From contig NZ_JAENJH010000003.1 of the NCBI RefSeq assembly GCF_016595675.1, positions 310,001-374,000 of the forward strand: a stretch of DNA of 64,000 nucleotides. Direction: 5' to 3'. Positions 25,169 to 36,454 of this stretch are shown here, piece after piece. Under the pieces are notes generated by a model, which saw only the letters and a list, made by a program, of their open reading frames with translations, searched no databases and was not told the DNA's origin. The translations under genes were made by a program, and so were the position numbers. This stretch comes from Prauserella cavernicola. Its GTDB lineage: Bacteria > Actinomycetota > Actinomycetes > Mycobacteriales > Pseudonocardiaceae. Every line of letters starts with the position of its first letter. Within the stretch, counting starts at the first letter, position 1.

Positions 25169-25201
25169 CAGATGCCCCCGGTCTATGGCCGGGGGCATCT
25201 G
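25169..25201 (+). terminator. Intrinsic terminator after the Pra-like gene
   Basis: A perfect 13-bp stem (25169-25181 with 25189-25201) with a 7-base loop lies 17 bp after the stop. The downstream base run is GTCGTGTG, not T-rich. It separates the Pra-like gene from the small membrane protein. Confidence 0.75.
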
Positions 25202-25223
25202 TCGTGTGCGACCTTGTTCGGCG

Positions 25224-25736
25224 ATGAGCGAGCCGCCGCAGTACCCGCAGGGATCGGATCTCCACCAGCCGTACGGTGTCGTACCCGAACTGCCCGCGAA
25301 CCGGGGAACGGCCGTCACCGCCGCGGTGCTCGCGCTCGTCGGCTCCGCCGTGCACCTGCTGGGCGTGCTGGCGCTGTTCAGCCGCATCGACGTCGTGGTG
25401 CGTTCCGCGTTCGCGCTCACGAGCCTCGTCGCGAACGTCGTGCTCGTGGCCCTGCTGTTGCCCGGTGCGGTCCTGTTGCTGCTGCGCAGGGTCGTCGGGC
25501 AGGTGTTCGTGGCGATCGGAGCCGGTGTCGCGATCGGCTACTTCGCCTTCATGGTCCTGGCGGGCTTCGCCGCGAGCCTCTCGCTCAACGGCGAGCTCGA
25601 CAGCGACGCCGCGGACTATCTCGCCGGAGCCGGCGGCCTTCAGGCGTTCGTGATCTGCCTGCCCGCCATCGCGACGCTCGTGCTCGCACTCATCGCACCC
25701 ACCAGGAGGTGGGTCCGGCAGCAGCGCGCCTGGTAG
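25224..25736 (+). CDS. Small four-helix membrane protein
   Basis: This 170-residue protein has a short polar N-terminus rich in Pro and Gln (SEPPQYPQGSDLHQPYGVVP) that recalls the neighbours, then four hydrophobic segments. No enzymatic motif is visible. It lies between pra and metB, where M. tuberculosis has nothing, so it is an extra gene in the syntenic block. The ATG at 25224 is the first one that leaves out the terminator hairpin. Confidence 0.6.
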   Translation: MSEPPQYPQGSDLHQPYGVVPELPANRGTAVTAAVLALVGSAVHLLGVLALFSRIDVVVRSAFALTSLVANVVLVALLLPGAVLLLLRRVVGQVFVAIGAGVAIGYFAFMVLAGFAASLSLNGELDSDAADYLAGAGGLQAFVICLPAIATLVLALIAPTRRWVRQQRAW

Positions 25737-25756
25737 GCCGGTCGTAGGCTGAGGCC

Positions 25757-26914
25757 ATGGTTCACGACCCCGCAGGACTCGGTTTCGAGACCCGCGCCAT
25801 CCACGCAGGCCAGCAGCCCGACCCGCGCACCGGTTCGGTGATCGTGCCGATCTACCAGACCTCCACGTACGCGCAGGACGGCGTCGGCGGCACCCGCGAG
25901 GGCGACTACGAGTACTCGCGCACCGCCAACCCCACGCGGACCGCGCTGGAGGAGGCGCTCGCCGCGCTGGAAGGCGCCAGGCACACGCTCGCGTTCGCCT
26001 CCGGCATGGCGGCGACCGACGCGGTGCTGCGCACGACGCTGCGCCCCGGCGACCACCTGGTGCTGGGCAACGACGTGTACGGCGGCACCTTCCGGCTGAT
26101 CGACAAGGTCCTCACGCAGTGGGGCGTCGACTACAGCGTCGCCCACCTGTCCGATCTGGACGAGGTGCGCGCGGCCATGCGGCCCGAGACCAAGCTCGTC
26201 TGGTGTGAGTCGCCCACCAACCCGCTGCTCGGTATCGCCGACATCGCGGCGCTCGCCCAGGTCGCCCACGTCGGCGGCGCACGGCTGGTCGTGGACAACA
26301 CGTTCGCGACGCCGTACCTGCAGACGCCGATCGAGTTGGGCGCCGACATCGTGGTGCACTCCACCACGAAGTACCTCGGCGGTCACTCCGACGTCGTGGG
26401 CGGCGCCGTGGTCACCAACTCGGATGAGCTGCGCGAGCAGCTGTTCTTCCTCCGCAACTCCGCCGGTGCGGTGCCGGGTGCGTTCGACGCGTGGCTGACG
26501 CTGCGCGGGCTCAAGACACTCGCCGTGCGCATGGAACGCCACTGTGACAACGCCGAGCGCGTCGTCGAGGCACTGACGCGGCACCCGAAGGTGAGCCGCG
26601 TGTACTACCCGGGTCTCGCCGAGCACCCCGGCCACGACGTCGCGACCAAGCAGATGCGGCGCTTCGGCGGCATGGTGTCGTTCGACCACGCCGACGGTGA
26701 GCGGGCGGCGCTGGACGCGGCCGCGGGCACGAAGCTGTTCATCCTGGCCGAGTCGCTGGGCGGCGTCGAGTCGCTCATCGAGCACCCCGGCCGCATGACG
26801 CACGCCAGCGTCGCGGGCTCGCTGCTGCAGGTACCCGCCCAGCTCGTGCGGCTGTCGGTGGGTATCGAGGACGCGCGCGACCTGATCGCGGACCTGGAGC
26901 AGGCGCTCGGCTAG
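25757..26914 (+). CDS. metB: Cystathionine gamma-synthase/gamma-lyase (MetB)
   Basis: This 385-residue PLP enzyme of the Cys/Met metabolism family has the lysine motif HSTTKYLGGHSDVVGG (near residue 205), GMAATDAVL binding the cofactor phosphate and SLGGVESLIEHP near the C-terminus. With cbs it links methionine and cysteine pools. Family members can be synthases or lyases and sequence alone does not settle which. The position matches metB (Rv1079). A TAGGCT hexamer lies 6 nt before the ATG, again suggesting a leaderless start. Confidence 0.9.
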   Translation: MVHDPAGLGFETRAIHAGQQPDPRTGSVIVPIYQTSTYAQDGVGGTREGDYEYSRTANPTRTALEEALAALEGARHTLAFASGMAATDAVLRTTLRPGDHLVLGNDVYGGTFRLIDKVLTQWGVDYSVAHLSDLDEVRAAMRPETKLVWCESPTNPLLGIADIAALAQVAHVGGARLVVDNTFATPYLQTPIELGADIVVHSTTKYLGGHSDVVGGAVVTNSDELREQLFFLRNSAGAVPGAFDAWLTLRGLKTLAVRMERHCDNAERVVEALTRHPKVSRVYYPGLAEHPGHDVATKQMRRFGGMVSFDHADGERAALDAAAGTKLFILAESLGGVESLIEHPGRMTHASVAGSLLQVPAQLVRLSVGIEDARDLIADLEQALG

Positions 26915-26918
26915 GTCG

Positions 26919-27185
26919 TCAGGGACGGAAGTTCTTGAGCTGCTCCGCGCCGGTGGCATTGGGCGACTTCGCCCCGCCTCCGGTGTGGGGCAGCTCGCTT
27001 CCGTCGACGCAGCCGCCCACGAGTTCGATGTGGTTGTCGTGGCGGATGTAGCGGCCCGGATCGCCGCAGTTCGCCTGGCCGACCGTGTACACGGCGGCTC
27101 CGGTGAGCGCGAGCGCCGACGCGAGACCCGCGAGCAACGGCACGAGACCGGAGCGGGTGCCCCGCAGAGTCGTCCCCCTGGCCAT
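26919..27185 (-). CDS. Small membrane-anchored secreted protein
   Basis: This 88-residue protein has an N-terminal membrane helix (GLVPLLAGLASALALTGAAV, residues 12-31) and an outside tail with two cysteines (ANCGDPG and GGCVDG) that could form a disulfide. AGGAG lies upstream of the ATG. No family recognised. It is divergent from ilvA, and a perfect palindrome lies between them. Confidence 0.6.
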   Translation of the reverse strand: MARGTTLRGTRSGLVPLLAGLASALALTGAAVYTVGQANCGDPGRYIRHDNHIELVGGCVDGSELPHTGGGAKSPNATGAEQLKNFRP

Positions 27186-27238
27186 GCTGTCTCCTGCTCC
27201 TGCGAATTCGCTGCGCGAGACTCCAGGATACCCAATCG

Positions 27239-27257
27239 TGATGCATGACATGCATCA
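27239..27257. promoter_or_regulatory. Perfect 19-bp palindrome between divergent genes
   Basis: TGATGCATG-A-CATGCATCA is a perfect inverted repeat with a one-base centre. It stands 40 bp before ilvA and 54 bp before the small membrane protein gene, the right position for an operator acting on either. The regulator is unknown; the divergent small gene does not encode a DNA-binding protein. Confidence 0.6.
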
Positions 27258-27296
27258 ACCGCACTCAGTCACACCGACGCTCTATCCTCGCTGCTC

Positions 27297-28502
27297 ATGC
27301 GACTCGTGAGCGTGGAACGAATCAGGCAGGCGCGGGAACTGCTCGCCGGAGTGATCCGGAAGACGCCGATGGAGCACGCCCGCGATCTCGAGAAATCCCA
27401 CGGCGGCCCCGTTTTCCTCAAGTGCGAGAACCTCCAGCGGACCGGTTCGTTCAAGATCAGGGGCGCCTACACACGGTTGCACGGGCTGACCGAGGAGGAA
27501 CGCGCCCGCGGGGTGGTGGCCGCGAGCGCGGGCAACCACGCGCAGGGCGTCGCGCTCGCGGCCTCGCTGCTCGGCATCAAGGCGACCGTGTTCATGCCGG
27601 AACGCGCGCCACTGCCCAAACTCGCCGCCACGAGGGCCTACGGCGCCGAGGTGCACCTGCACGGCGCCGTGCTCGAGGAGACCCTCGCCGAGGCGGTCGC
27701 GTTCGCCGAGAGCACCGGGGCCGTGTTCATCCATCCCTTCGACCACGCCGACGTGATCGCGGGCCAGGGCACGGTGGGCCTGGAGATCCTGGAGCAGGTG
27801 CCCGACGTCGGGACGGTGCTCGTGTCCACCGGCGGTGGCGGGCTTGTCGGCGGCGTCGCGAGCGCGATCAAGGCGTCGAAGCCGGACGTGCGGCTGGTCG
27901 GGGTGCAGGCCGAGGCGGCCGCCGCGTACCCGCCGTCGCTGGCGGCGGGGGAGCCGGTGCGGCTGCGCAGCCTGCAGACCATGGCCGACGGCATCGCGGT
28001 CGGTACGCCGGGACCTGTCACGTTCGCGCACGTGTCGTCGCTCGTGGACGACGTCGTGACCGTCAGCGAGGAAGGCCTCTCGCGGGCGGTGCTGAACTGC
28101 CTTGAGCGGCGCAAGCTCGTGGTGGAGCCCGCCGGAGCGGCCGCGGTGGCGGCGTTGCTGGAGCATCCCGGCGAGTTCGAAGGACCGGTCGTGGCCGTGC
28201 TCTCCGGCGGCAACGTGGATCCCCTGTTGCTGCTGCAGATCATCCAGCACGGTATGACCGCGGCGGGGCGCTATCTGAACCTGCGGCTGTGTGTGCCCGA
28301 CCGGCCGGGGTCGCTCGCCGGCGTGCTCACGCGCGTGAGTGAGCTGGGAGCCAACGTGGTCGACATCGAGCACTCGCGGATCGCGGGCAGGCTCGCGATC
28401 GGCGAGGTCGAGGTGGCGCTGAAGCTGGAGACCCGGGGCCCCTCGCACTGCGACGAGGTGGCCGCCGAGCTCCAGCGCGCCGGTTACACGGTGATGCCCT
28501 GA
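27297..28502 (+). CDS. ilvA: Threonine ammonia-lyase (biodegradative-like, with ACT domain)
   Basis: This 401-residue PLP enzyme deaminates threonine to 2-oxobutanoate. The PLP lysine lies in RTGSFKIRGAY (near residue 46), SAGNHAQGVAL follows and STGGGGLVGGVAS holds the phosphate. Residues 325-400 form a C-terminal ACT-like regulatory domain (CVPDRPGSLAGVLTRV). The length fits the shorter TdcB/IlvA2 form rather than the 500-residue type. The ATG lies 8 nt after a TATCCT hexamer without a ribosome-binding site. It is inserted between metB and greA relative to M. tuberculosis. Confidence 0.88.
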   Translation: MRLVSVERIRQARELLAGVIRKTPMEHARDLEKSHGGPVFLKCENLQRTGSFKIRGAYTRLHGLTEEERARGVVAASAGNHAQGVALAASLLGIKATVFMPERAPLPKLAATRAYGAEVHLHGAVLEETLAEAVAFAESTGAVFIHPFDHADVIAGQGTVGLEILEQVPDVGTVLVSTGGGGLVGGVASAIKASKPDVRLVGVQAEAAAAYPPSLAAGEPVRLRSLQTMADGIAVGTPGPVTFAHVSSLVDDVVTVSEEGLSRAVLNCLERRKLVVEPAGAAAVAALLEHPGEFEGPVVAVLSGGNVDPLLLLQIIQHGMTAAGRYLNLRLCVPDRPGSLAGVLTRVSELGANVVDIEHSRIAGRLAIGEVEVALKLETRGPSHCDEVAAELQRAGYTVMP

Positions 28503-28518
28503 CCGGCAGGGCAACCGG

Positions 28519-30295
<1,777 letters not shown>

Positions 30296-30299
<4 letters not shown>

Positions 30300-31105
30300 C
30301 CGCTCACCTGCTCGAGGTAGCGCCGCACGGAGTGGCGCACGACCTCCTGGCCGCCGCCGAGGATCACCGCGTTCCACCAGGCGCCGTAGATGTCGTCGTA
30401 CGAGAAACCCTCCAGCAGCTCGGCGGCGTGCCGCACCACGCTCGGGCGCTCCGGGAGGTAGTTCGGGTAGCTGTACATGAACGCGACCAGGTCGCGGTTG
30501 GGCACGACCTGCACGATGTCGCCGCTGAACAGCGCGCCCCTGCCGTCCGCGCCGTCACGCCAGTGCAGCACCGTGCCGCCCGCGAAGTGCACCCCGAGGT
30601 TGACCAGGGTCAGGTCGTCGGCCAGCTGGTGGGTCTGCCCGCTCCACAGCCGGATGCGCTCGCTCGGCCTGCCGATCCACTGCCGGTCGTTCTCGTGCAG
30701 GTACACCGGCACGTCGAACGCCTCGGCCCACTCGACCATGGTCGTGTAGTAGTGCGGATGGCTGATCGCGATGGCGGTGATGCCGCCGAGTTCGTTGACC
30801 CGGCGCACCACCTCGTCGTCGAGGTAGGCGAAGCAGTCCCAGAGCACGTTGCCCGACGTCGCGGGCACGAGGAGTGCGCGCTGACCGATGCCGAGGCCCG
30901 GCTGGGCTCCGATGCCCAGCACACCGGGGCCCTGCTCCTGCACGAGGACCTTGTGTTCACCGCTGTCGCGAAGCTGGGCGAGGCTGGTCCACCGCTGCCC
31001 TGACGTGGGCACGTACTGACGTTCGTCTTCGCAGACGGGGCAGTCGGTTCTGGCTGTCGCGTACTGCATGGCGCACGTGGCGCAAAGGGGGAGGTCGGCG
31101 GTCAT
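30296..31105 (-). CDS. MBL-fold hydrolase with N-terminal zinc ribbon
   Basis: This 269-residue protein starts with Cys8-x2-Cys11...Cys22-x2-Cys25, a likely zinc ribbon. A metallo-beta-lactamase fold follows. The usual HxHxDH motif reads SHPHYYTT, so the Asp and last His are replaced by Tyr and Thr; a later His (GVHFAGG) and Asp (FSGDIVQV) are kept. A related family with this altered motif exists in actinobacteria. Hydrolysis with one metal or a binding role are both possible. It is convergent with the Lrp gene. Confidence 0.7.
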
Positions 31106-31173
31106 TCCGCCAAGACTAGGGCCAGGTGTGCGCGCTCACGGCGAAAACGCACGGAGCGCGCACATCGCCCGGA

Positions 31174-31662
31174 TCAGACGCTGTAGGGAACGGCCTGTAC
31201 GAGAGTGACCTTCTGGGTGTTGCCGTTGGGCAGGCTGTACTCCCGCGACTCGCCTTCCTTGGCGCCGAGCAGCGCCTTGCCCAGCGGCGAGTCGGGGGAG
31301 TAGATCTCCAGTGCGCCTTCGCCGCCCTCTTCGCGAGTGGCGAGCAGGAACTTCTCCTCGTCGTCGTCACCCGCGTAGCGCACGGTCAGGACCATGCCGG
31401 GCTCGGCGACGCCGCTGTTGGTCGGAGCCTCGCCGACCTTCGCGGTGCGCAGCAGTTCCTGCAGGTGCCGGATACGGGCTTCCTGCTGCCCCTGCTCCTC
31501 ACGGGCGGCGTGGTAGCCCCCGTTCTCCTTGAGGTCGCCCTCTTCCCGGCTGTCGTTGATCTTCGCGGCGATGACCGGACGATTCTCGATCAGCTCGTCG
31601 AGTTCGCTCTTGAGCCTGTCGTAGGCATCCTGGGTCAGCCAGGTCACCTTGCTGTCGCTCAC
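31174..31662 (-). CDS. greA: Transcription elongation factor GreA
   Basis: This 162-residue protein has the N-terminal coiled-coil finger with the acidic tip [20 protein letters not shown] and the C-terminal FKBP-like domain ending in the TLVQAVPYS strand. It rescues backtracked RNA polymerase. The GTG at 31662 is chosen because the protein then aligns with M. tuberculosis GreA and GGAGGAG lies 9 nt upstream; an ATG at 31671 is too close to that site. Position matches Rv1080c. Confidence 0.93.
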   Translation of the reverse strand: MSDSKVTWLTQDAYDRLKSELDELIENRPVIAAKINDSREEGDLKENGGYHAAREEQGQQEARIRHLQELLRTAKVGEAPTNSGVAEPGMVLTVRYAGDDDEEKFLLATREEGGEGALEIYSPDSPLGKALLGAKEGESREYSLPNGNTQKVTLVQAVPYSV

Positions 31663-31745
31663 GGTCACCATCTCCTCCTAGGGGCCTGCCGAACTTGGGT
31701 ATACAAGCCGGCCGCCACACGTGCGGTGGCTGAAATAAAGGAAGA

Positions 31746-31766
31746 CACGGCCCGTCTGGGGCCGTG
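31746..31766 (-). terminator. Intrinsic terminator between the DUF4307 gene and greA
   Basis: CACGGCCC and GGGCCGTG form an 8-bp stem around GTCTG. On the minus strand it is followed by TCTTCCTTTATTT, a good T-rich tail, and lies downstream of the DUF4307-like gene. Confidence 0.75.
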
Positions 31767-31857
31767 CCGGTAGATCAGGGTAACACGTTCGGACGCCCGA
31801 ATGCCGCTCCGTTCTGCGCTCAGCGGACATTCAGCGCGGCATTCACCCCGTTGGCCG

Positions 31858-32313
31858 CTAAGGGCTTGACAGGTACTCGGGCACGTTGTACGAGCAGCCG
31901 TACATGTCGGCCGTCACGGGTTTGCCAATGCTCCTGACGACCGTGGAAAGCCGTTCCTCGCCACCTGGGACGTAAATCTCTTTCCGTCCGCTTTCCGCGC
32001 CCGAGATATCCCGTACGCGTACGATGCACACCGCCGGTCGCTGGGGGTCGTCCCTGGTCACGTCGATGGTGACCTCCATGGCATTACCCGGCCGTTCGTC
32101 GAACCCCACGCGCTGCGCCTCGATGGGCGCGCTGCCGATGTTGTTGTAGCCGACGTAGGCGATGACGCCGCCCATGACCAGTACGAACACCACGAGCACC
32201 CACTTGTGCCACGCGCGGGGCTCGCGCCGTTGCGGGCGCGCGGAGCCGTAGCGGCCCTCGGGTAGTGACGGCCTGTCGGTGCCTGCACCCGACGTGGCCT
32301 GTCCGGAACTCAA
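31858..32313 (-). CDS. DUF4307-like membrane protein (Rv1081c-type)
   Basis: This 151-residue protein has a cytoplasmic N-terminus rich in Arg, Pro and Gly, one membrane helix (KWVLVVFVLVMGGVIAYVGY) and an extracytoplasmic domain of about 90 residues with two cysteines (AVCIVR and YGCSYN). It matches the conserved neighbour between greA and mca. TTG 32313 is preferred because GGGAGG lies 6 nt upstream. Function unknown. Confidence 0.75.
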   Translation of the reverse strand: MSSGQATSGAGTDRPSLPEGRYGSARPQRREPRAWHKWVLVVFVLVMGGVIAYVGYNNIGSAPIEAQRVGFDERPGNAMEVTIDVTRDDPQRPAVCIVRVRDISGAESGRKEIYVPGGEERLSTVVRSIGKPVTADMYGCSYNVPEYLSSP

Positions 32314-32482
32314 ACCAGGCCTCCCGATCGGTCTTGTCGTAGGCGTGAGGAAGATGGACGACGTACTCCGCGTTACGAGTATCCGGGGGTGAGCCCGATC
32401 GTGGCTCCCCGGGGTGCGCAAGCGCACCAGGACATGGAACACGGGCAGAACACACGCAGGTGCGAGAGGGGCCTAGCCGGTC

Positions 32483-33391
32483 ATGGCGGGATCTGACGGA
32501 CGTATGGCGGGCGAGCGGCTTCGCCTGATGGCGGTGCACGCGCATCCGGACGACGAGTCCAGCAAGGGCGCGGCCAGCATGGCGCGCTACGTTGCCGAAG
32601 GCCATGAGGTCATGGTCGTCACCTGCACCGGCGGCGAGGCCGGCAGCGTGCTGAACCCGGCGATGGACCGGCCGGAGGTCATCGCCAACATGACCGAGAT
32701 CCGCCGCGAAGAGATGGCTCGCGCGGCGAAGATCCTCGGCGTCAAGCACGAGTGGCTCGGTTTCGTCGACTCCGGCCTTCCCGAGGGCGACCCGCTACCG
32801 CCGCTGCCGGAGGGCTGCTTCGCCACCGCGCCGCTCGAGGAGTCCACCGAGGCGCTGGTCAGGGTCATCCGCGAGTTCCGGCCGCACGTCATCGTCACCT
32901 ACGACGAGAACGGCGGCTATCCGCACCCCGACCACATCCGCTGCCACGAGGTCTCCATCGCCGCCTACGACGCGGCGCCCGACCCGGAACGCTTCCCCGG
33001 CACGGGCGAGCCGTGGCAGCCGCAGAAGCTGTACTACTCGCACGGCTTCTCCAGGGCCAAGATGACCTCCTTCCACGAAGCGCTGGTCGAGGCGGGCCTG
33101 GACTCGCCCTATGCCGAGTGGCTCTCCAAGTGGGACCCGGACAAGGCCGACGTGATGGAGCGCGTGACCACCCGAGTACGCTGCGAGGACTACTTCGAGG
33201 TGCGAGACGAGGCGCTCAAGGCGCACGCGACGCAGATCGACCCGAACAGCCGCTGGTTCGCTGTACCGCTGGAGATGCAGCGCAAGGTGTGGCCGACCGA
33301 GGAGTACGAGCTCGTTCGCTCTCTCGTCGACACCACGCTTCCGGAGGACGATCTGTTCGCGGGAGTGCGAGAGAAGGTGACGATCACATGA
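32483..33391 (+). CDS. mca: Mycothiol S-conjugate amidase
   Basis: This 302-residue LmbE-family zinc hydrolase has the motif AHPDDES (zinc His, Asp and catalytic Asp) and the HPDH third-ligand motif. It cuts mycothiol S-conjugates of toxins or antibiotics into a mercapturic acid for export and glucosaminyl-inositol for recycling. Its presence implies that the organism makes mycothiol. ATG 32483 or ATG 32504 could be the start; the second gives a protein nearer in length to M. tuberculosis Mca. It overlaps the next gene by 4 nt and is divergent from the DUF4307-like gene, as in M. tuberculosis. Confidence 0.93.
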   Translation: MAGSDGRMAGERLRLMAVHAHPDDESSKGAASMARYVAEGHEVMVVTCTGGEAGSVLNPAMDRPEVIANMTEIRREEMARAAKILGVKHEWLGFVDSGLPEGDPLPPLPEGCFATAPLEESTEALVRVIREFRPHVIVTYDENGGYPHPDHIRCHEVSIAAYDAAPDPERFPGTGEPWQPQKLYYSHGFSRAKMTSFHEALVEAGLDSPYAEWLSKWDPDKADVMERVTTRVRCEDYFEVRDEALKAHATQIDPNSRWFAVPLEMQRKVWPTEEYELVRSLVDTTLPEDDLFAGVREKVTIT

Positions 33392-33726
33392 CGCTTCCGG
33401 CCTTCGTGGCGATGCCCGTGCTCACGGGCACGGCCGCGCTGGCACAGCAGCAGCCGGGCAGCGGGGACAACGGCGGCCAGGGTGAGGACTTCGGCAAGTC
33501 GTCACCGGTCGGCCTGTTGCTCCTGCTGTTGTTCTTCATCGCCGTGGTCTTCCTGGTCCGGTCGATGACCAAGCACCTCAAGCGGGTGCCCGCGAGCTTC
33601 GACGAGCCCGCTCCGGAGCAGGCCGCTGAGCCCAAGCCGGAGGGCGCCGAGGGCGAGGGCGTAGAGGGCGCAGACGGAGAGGCGAAGGGCAAGGCCGAGG
33701 CCGTTCCCAGGTCCGAGCGTTCGTAG
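33388..33726 (+). CDS. Small membrane protein with acidic tail (Rv1083-like)
   Basis: This 112-residue protein has a possible signal-like start, one strong membrane helix ([20 protein letters not shown]) and a cytoplasmic tail rich in Glu, Pro and Ala. Its start overlaps the mca stop (ATGA), so they are coupled. The same order holds in M. tuberculosis. No function known. Confidence 0.7.
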   Translation: MTLPAFVAMPVLTGTAALAQQQPGSGDNGGQGEDFGKSSPVGLLLLLLFFIAVVFLVRSMTKHLKRVPASFDEPAPEQAAEPKPEGAEGEGVEGADGEAKGKAEAVPRSERS

Positions 33727-33749
33727 GCGGGGCATGCCACCCTGGGGGC

Positions 33750-35759
33750 ATGCCTAACCGCCTCGCGAGCTCGACCAGCCCCTACCTGCTGCAGCACGCC
33801 GACAACCCGGTGGACTGGTGGCAATGGTCGCCCGAGGCGCTGGAGGAGGCGCGACGGCGCGACGTGCCGATCCTGCTCTCCGTCGGCTATGCCGCGTGCC
33901 ACTGGTGTCACGTCATGGCGCACGAGTCGTTCGAGGACGACGACACCGCGGCGCTGATGAACTCCAACTTCGTCAACATCAAGGTCGACCGCGAGGAGCG
34001 GCCGGACCTCGACGCCGTGTACATGACGGCGACCCAGGCCATGACCGGTCACGGCGGCTGGCCGATGACCTGTTTCCTCACTCCCGACGGCAAGCCTTTC
34101 CACTGCGGCACCTACTACCCGCCCGTGCCCGCGCACGGCATGCCGTCGTTCAAGCAGCTGCTCGCCGCGGTGACGCAGGCCTGGCACGAGCGGCCCGACG
34201 AACTGCGTGAGGGCGCGGGCCAGATCGTCGACCACATCGCCAAGCAGACCGGGCCCCTGAGCGAGCACACCGTCGACGAGAAGACGATCTCGGCGGCGGT
34301 CGCGAAGCTGCGCCAGGAGACCGACCCCGGTCACGGTGGTTTCGGTGGGGCGCCCAAGTTCCCGCCGTCGATGGTGCTGGAGTTCCTGCTCCGCCACTAC
34401 GAGCGCACCGGCTCGCCCGAAGCTTTGTCCATTGTGGAGCTGGCGGCCGAGGGGATGGGCCGGGGCGGCATCTACGACCAGCTGGCGGGCGGCTTCGCCA
34501 GGTACTCGGTCGACGAGGCCTGGGTGGTTCCGCACTTCGAGAAGATGTTGTACGACAACGCTTTGCTGCTGCGCGCCTACGCCCATCTGGCGCGGCGAAC
34601 GGGTTCGGCGTTCGCGCTGCGCATCGCGGGCGAGACCGCGGACTTCCTGCTGCGGGACCTGCGCACCGAACAGGGCGGTTTCGCGGCCTCCTTCGACGCG
34701 GACACCGACGGAGTCGAGGGCCTGACGTACGTGTGGACGCCAGGGCAGCTCGCGGAGGTGCTCGGGCCCGAGGACGGCCGGTGGGCCGCCGAGTTGTTCC
34801 GCGTGACCGCGGAGGGCACGTTCGAGCAGGGCGCGTCGACGCTGCAGCTGCCCACCGACCCCGACGACGCGACCCGCTGGGTGCGGGTGCGCTCAGCGCT
34901 GCTGGAGGAACGCGGTCGTCGTCCCCAGCCGGGCAGGGACGACAAGGTGGTCGCCGCGTGGAACGGCCTGGCCATCACCGCGCTCGCCGAAGCCGGGGTC
35001 GCGCTGGAACGGCCCGACTGGGTCGAGGCGGCGGTGGAGGCGGCGAGCCTGCTGCTCGACAAGCACCTGGTGGACGGCAGGCTGCGGCGCAGCTCCCGCG
35101 ACGGCACGGTCGGTGATGCGGCGGGCGTGCTGGAGGACTACGCGTGCCTCGCCGACGGACTGCTCGCGCTGCACCAGGCCACAGGTGAGTCGCTGTGGCT
35201 CGCCGCGGCGACCACGTTGCTCGACACCGCGCTCGCCCGGTTCGCCTCGGAGACACCCGGTGCGTTCCACGACACCGCCGACGACGCCGAGGCGTTGGTG
35301 CACCGTCCTTCGGACCCGACCGACAACGCGAGTCCGTCCGGCGCGTCCGCGCTCGCGGCGGCACTGCTGACGGCGTCGGCGCTTGCCGGGCCCGATCGGG
35401 CGAGCGCGTACCGCGAGGCGTGCGAGCAGGCGGTGCGCAGGGCGGGTGTGCTCGCCGAGCAGGCGCCGCGGTTCGCGGGGCACTGGCTCGGCGTCGCCGA
35501 GGCGCTGCTGGCCGGGCCGCTGCAGGTCGCCGTGGTGGGCAAGGACGCGATCGCCCGTGCGGAGCTGCTGGTGCAGGCCGCTCGCACCGTGCACGGCGGG
35601 GCCGTGGTGCTGGCCGGACAGCCGGAGGCCGAGGGCGTGCCGCTGCTCAGCGACCGGCCGCTGGTCGGCGGCGAGCCCGCCGCGTATGTCTGCAGGGGCT
35701 ACGTGTGCGAACGCCCCGTGACCACCACCGACGACCTGGCGACGGTGCTCGCCTCGTAA
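33750..35759 (+). CDS. Thioredoxin-domain protein, YyaL/DUF255 family
   Basis: This 669-residue protein starts with the DUF255 thioredoxin-like domain containing ACHWCHVMAHESFED (a CxxC pair, near residues 50-64) and GGWPMTCFLTPDG. A six-hairpin-type alpha/alpha-barrel follows (NGLAITALAEAG, DYACLADGLLAL). This matches Rv1084 and eukaryotic spermatogenesis protein 20. The activity is not well established. It comes 23 bp after the small membrane protein gene and is probably in the mca operon. Confidence 0.85.
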   Translation: MPNRLASSTSPYLLQHADNPVDWWQWSPEALEEARRRDVPILLSVGYAACHWCHVMAHESFEDDDTAALMNSNFVNIKVDREERPDLDAVYMTATQAMTGHGGWPMTCFLTPDGKPFHCGTYYPPVPAHGMPSFKQLLAAVTQAWHERPDELREGAGQIVDHIAKQTGPLSEHTVDEKTISAAVAKLRQETDPGHGGFGGAPKFPPSMVLEFLLRHYERTGSPEALSIVELAAEGMGRGGIYDQLAGGFARYSVDEAWVVPHFEKMLYDNALLLRAYAHLARRTGSAFALRIAGETADFLLRDLRTEQGGFAASFDADTDGVEGLTYVWTPGQLAEVLGPEDGRWAAELFRVTAEGTFEQGASTLQLPTDPDDATRWVRVRSALLEERGRRPQPGRDDKVVAAWNGLAITALAEAGVALERPDWVEAAVEAASLLLDKHLVDGRLRRSSRDGTVGDAAGVLEDYACLADGLLALHQATGESLWLAAATTLLDTALARFASETPGAFHDTADDAEALVHRPSDPTDNASPSGASALAAALLTASALAGPDRASAYREACEQAVRRAGVLAEQAPRFAGHWLGVAEALLAGPLQVAVVGKDAIARAELLVQAARTVHGGAVVLAGQPEAEGVPLLSDRPLVGGEPAAYVCRGYVCERPVTTTDDLATVLAS

Positions 35760-35853
35760 CCCTTCCGCCCTGGGTGAACACGGCCGCCACGCGGCCTCCT
35801 CCGGCGTAGCGTCTGTATTGCTGTAAGCATGTAATCGCCGCAAGGAGGCACCC

Positions 35854-36411
35854 ATGCGACACGGTTGGCGCGGGCGGGGAGGCTGGCAGCAGGCCGAGGC
35901 CCCCGACGCAGACGACGCGGCCGCCTGGCTCAGCGGACGGCTGCCCGACGACTGGTTCGTCGGCGAACCCGAGATCACCATCGACCGCGAGGAAATCCTC
36001 ATCGTCGGACAGCTGGCGTCGCTCACCGGCGACTACGCCGACGACGCCGCGCGCTCGGCGGCGGAGGCGGGCCGGATCAGCCGATTCCGCGAGGACACCA
36101 GGGACGCGCGGATCGACATCGCCAGGCAGGCAGAGCACCGGTACCGGCGCAAAGTGGCCTGGGGAGCGAGCATCGGCGACACGCGGGAGCTCTTCACGAC
36201 ACTGTCGGTGCCGGTGATGACGCGCCTGCGGCAGCCGGAACGGCAGGTGCTCGACACGCTCGTGGCGGCGGGTGTCGCCAAGTCGCGTTCCGAGGCGCTG
36301 GCGTGGGCGGTGAAACTGGTCGGTCAGCACGCGGATCAGTGGCTCGCCGAGCTCCGCGACGCGATGTCCACAGTGGATGACCTGCGGGCCAAGGGGCCTG
36401 ACCTGGCTTGA
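35854..36411 (+). CDS. Conserved actinobacterial protein of unknown function
   Basis: This 185-residue soluble protein starts Gly/Trp-rich (HGWRGRGGWQQ). It continues with a compact mixed segment (PDDWFVGEPEITIDREEILI), a charged helical region and the helical C-terminus LDTLVAAGVAKSRSEALAWA, which looks like a small ribbon-helix or oligomerisation motif. A strong AAGGAGG precedes the ATG. No enzymatic motif is visible. The upstream region contains repeated GTAA steps (CTGTAAGCATGTAATCG). Confidence 0.6.
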   Translation: MRHGWRGRGGWQQAEAPDADDAAAWLSGRLPDDWFVGEPEITIDREEILIVGQLASLTGDYADDAARSAAEAGRISRFREDTRDARIDIARQAEHRYRRKVAWGASIGDTRELFTTLSVPVMTRLRQPERQVLDTLVAAGVAKSRSEALAWAVKLVGQHADQWLAELRDAMSTVDDLRAKGPDLA

Positions 36412-36454
36412 CTTTCGTCGTGCGAGGCCACCGAGATTCCGGCAATCTTGGTGC

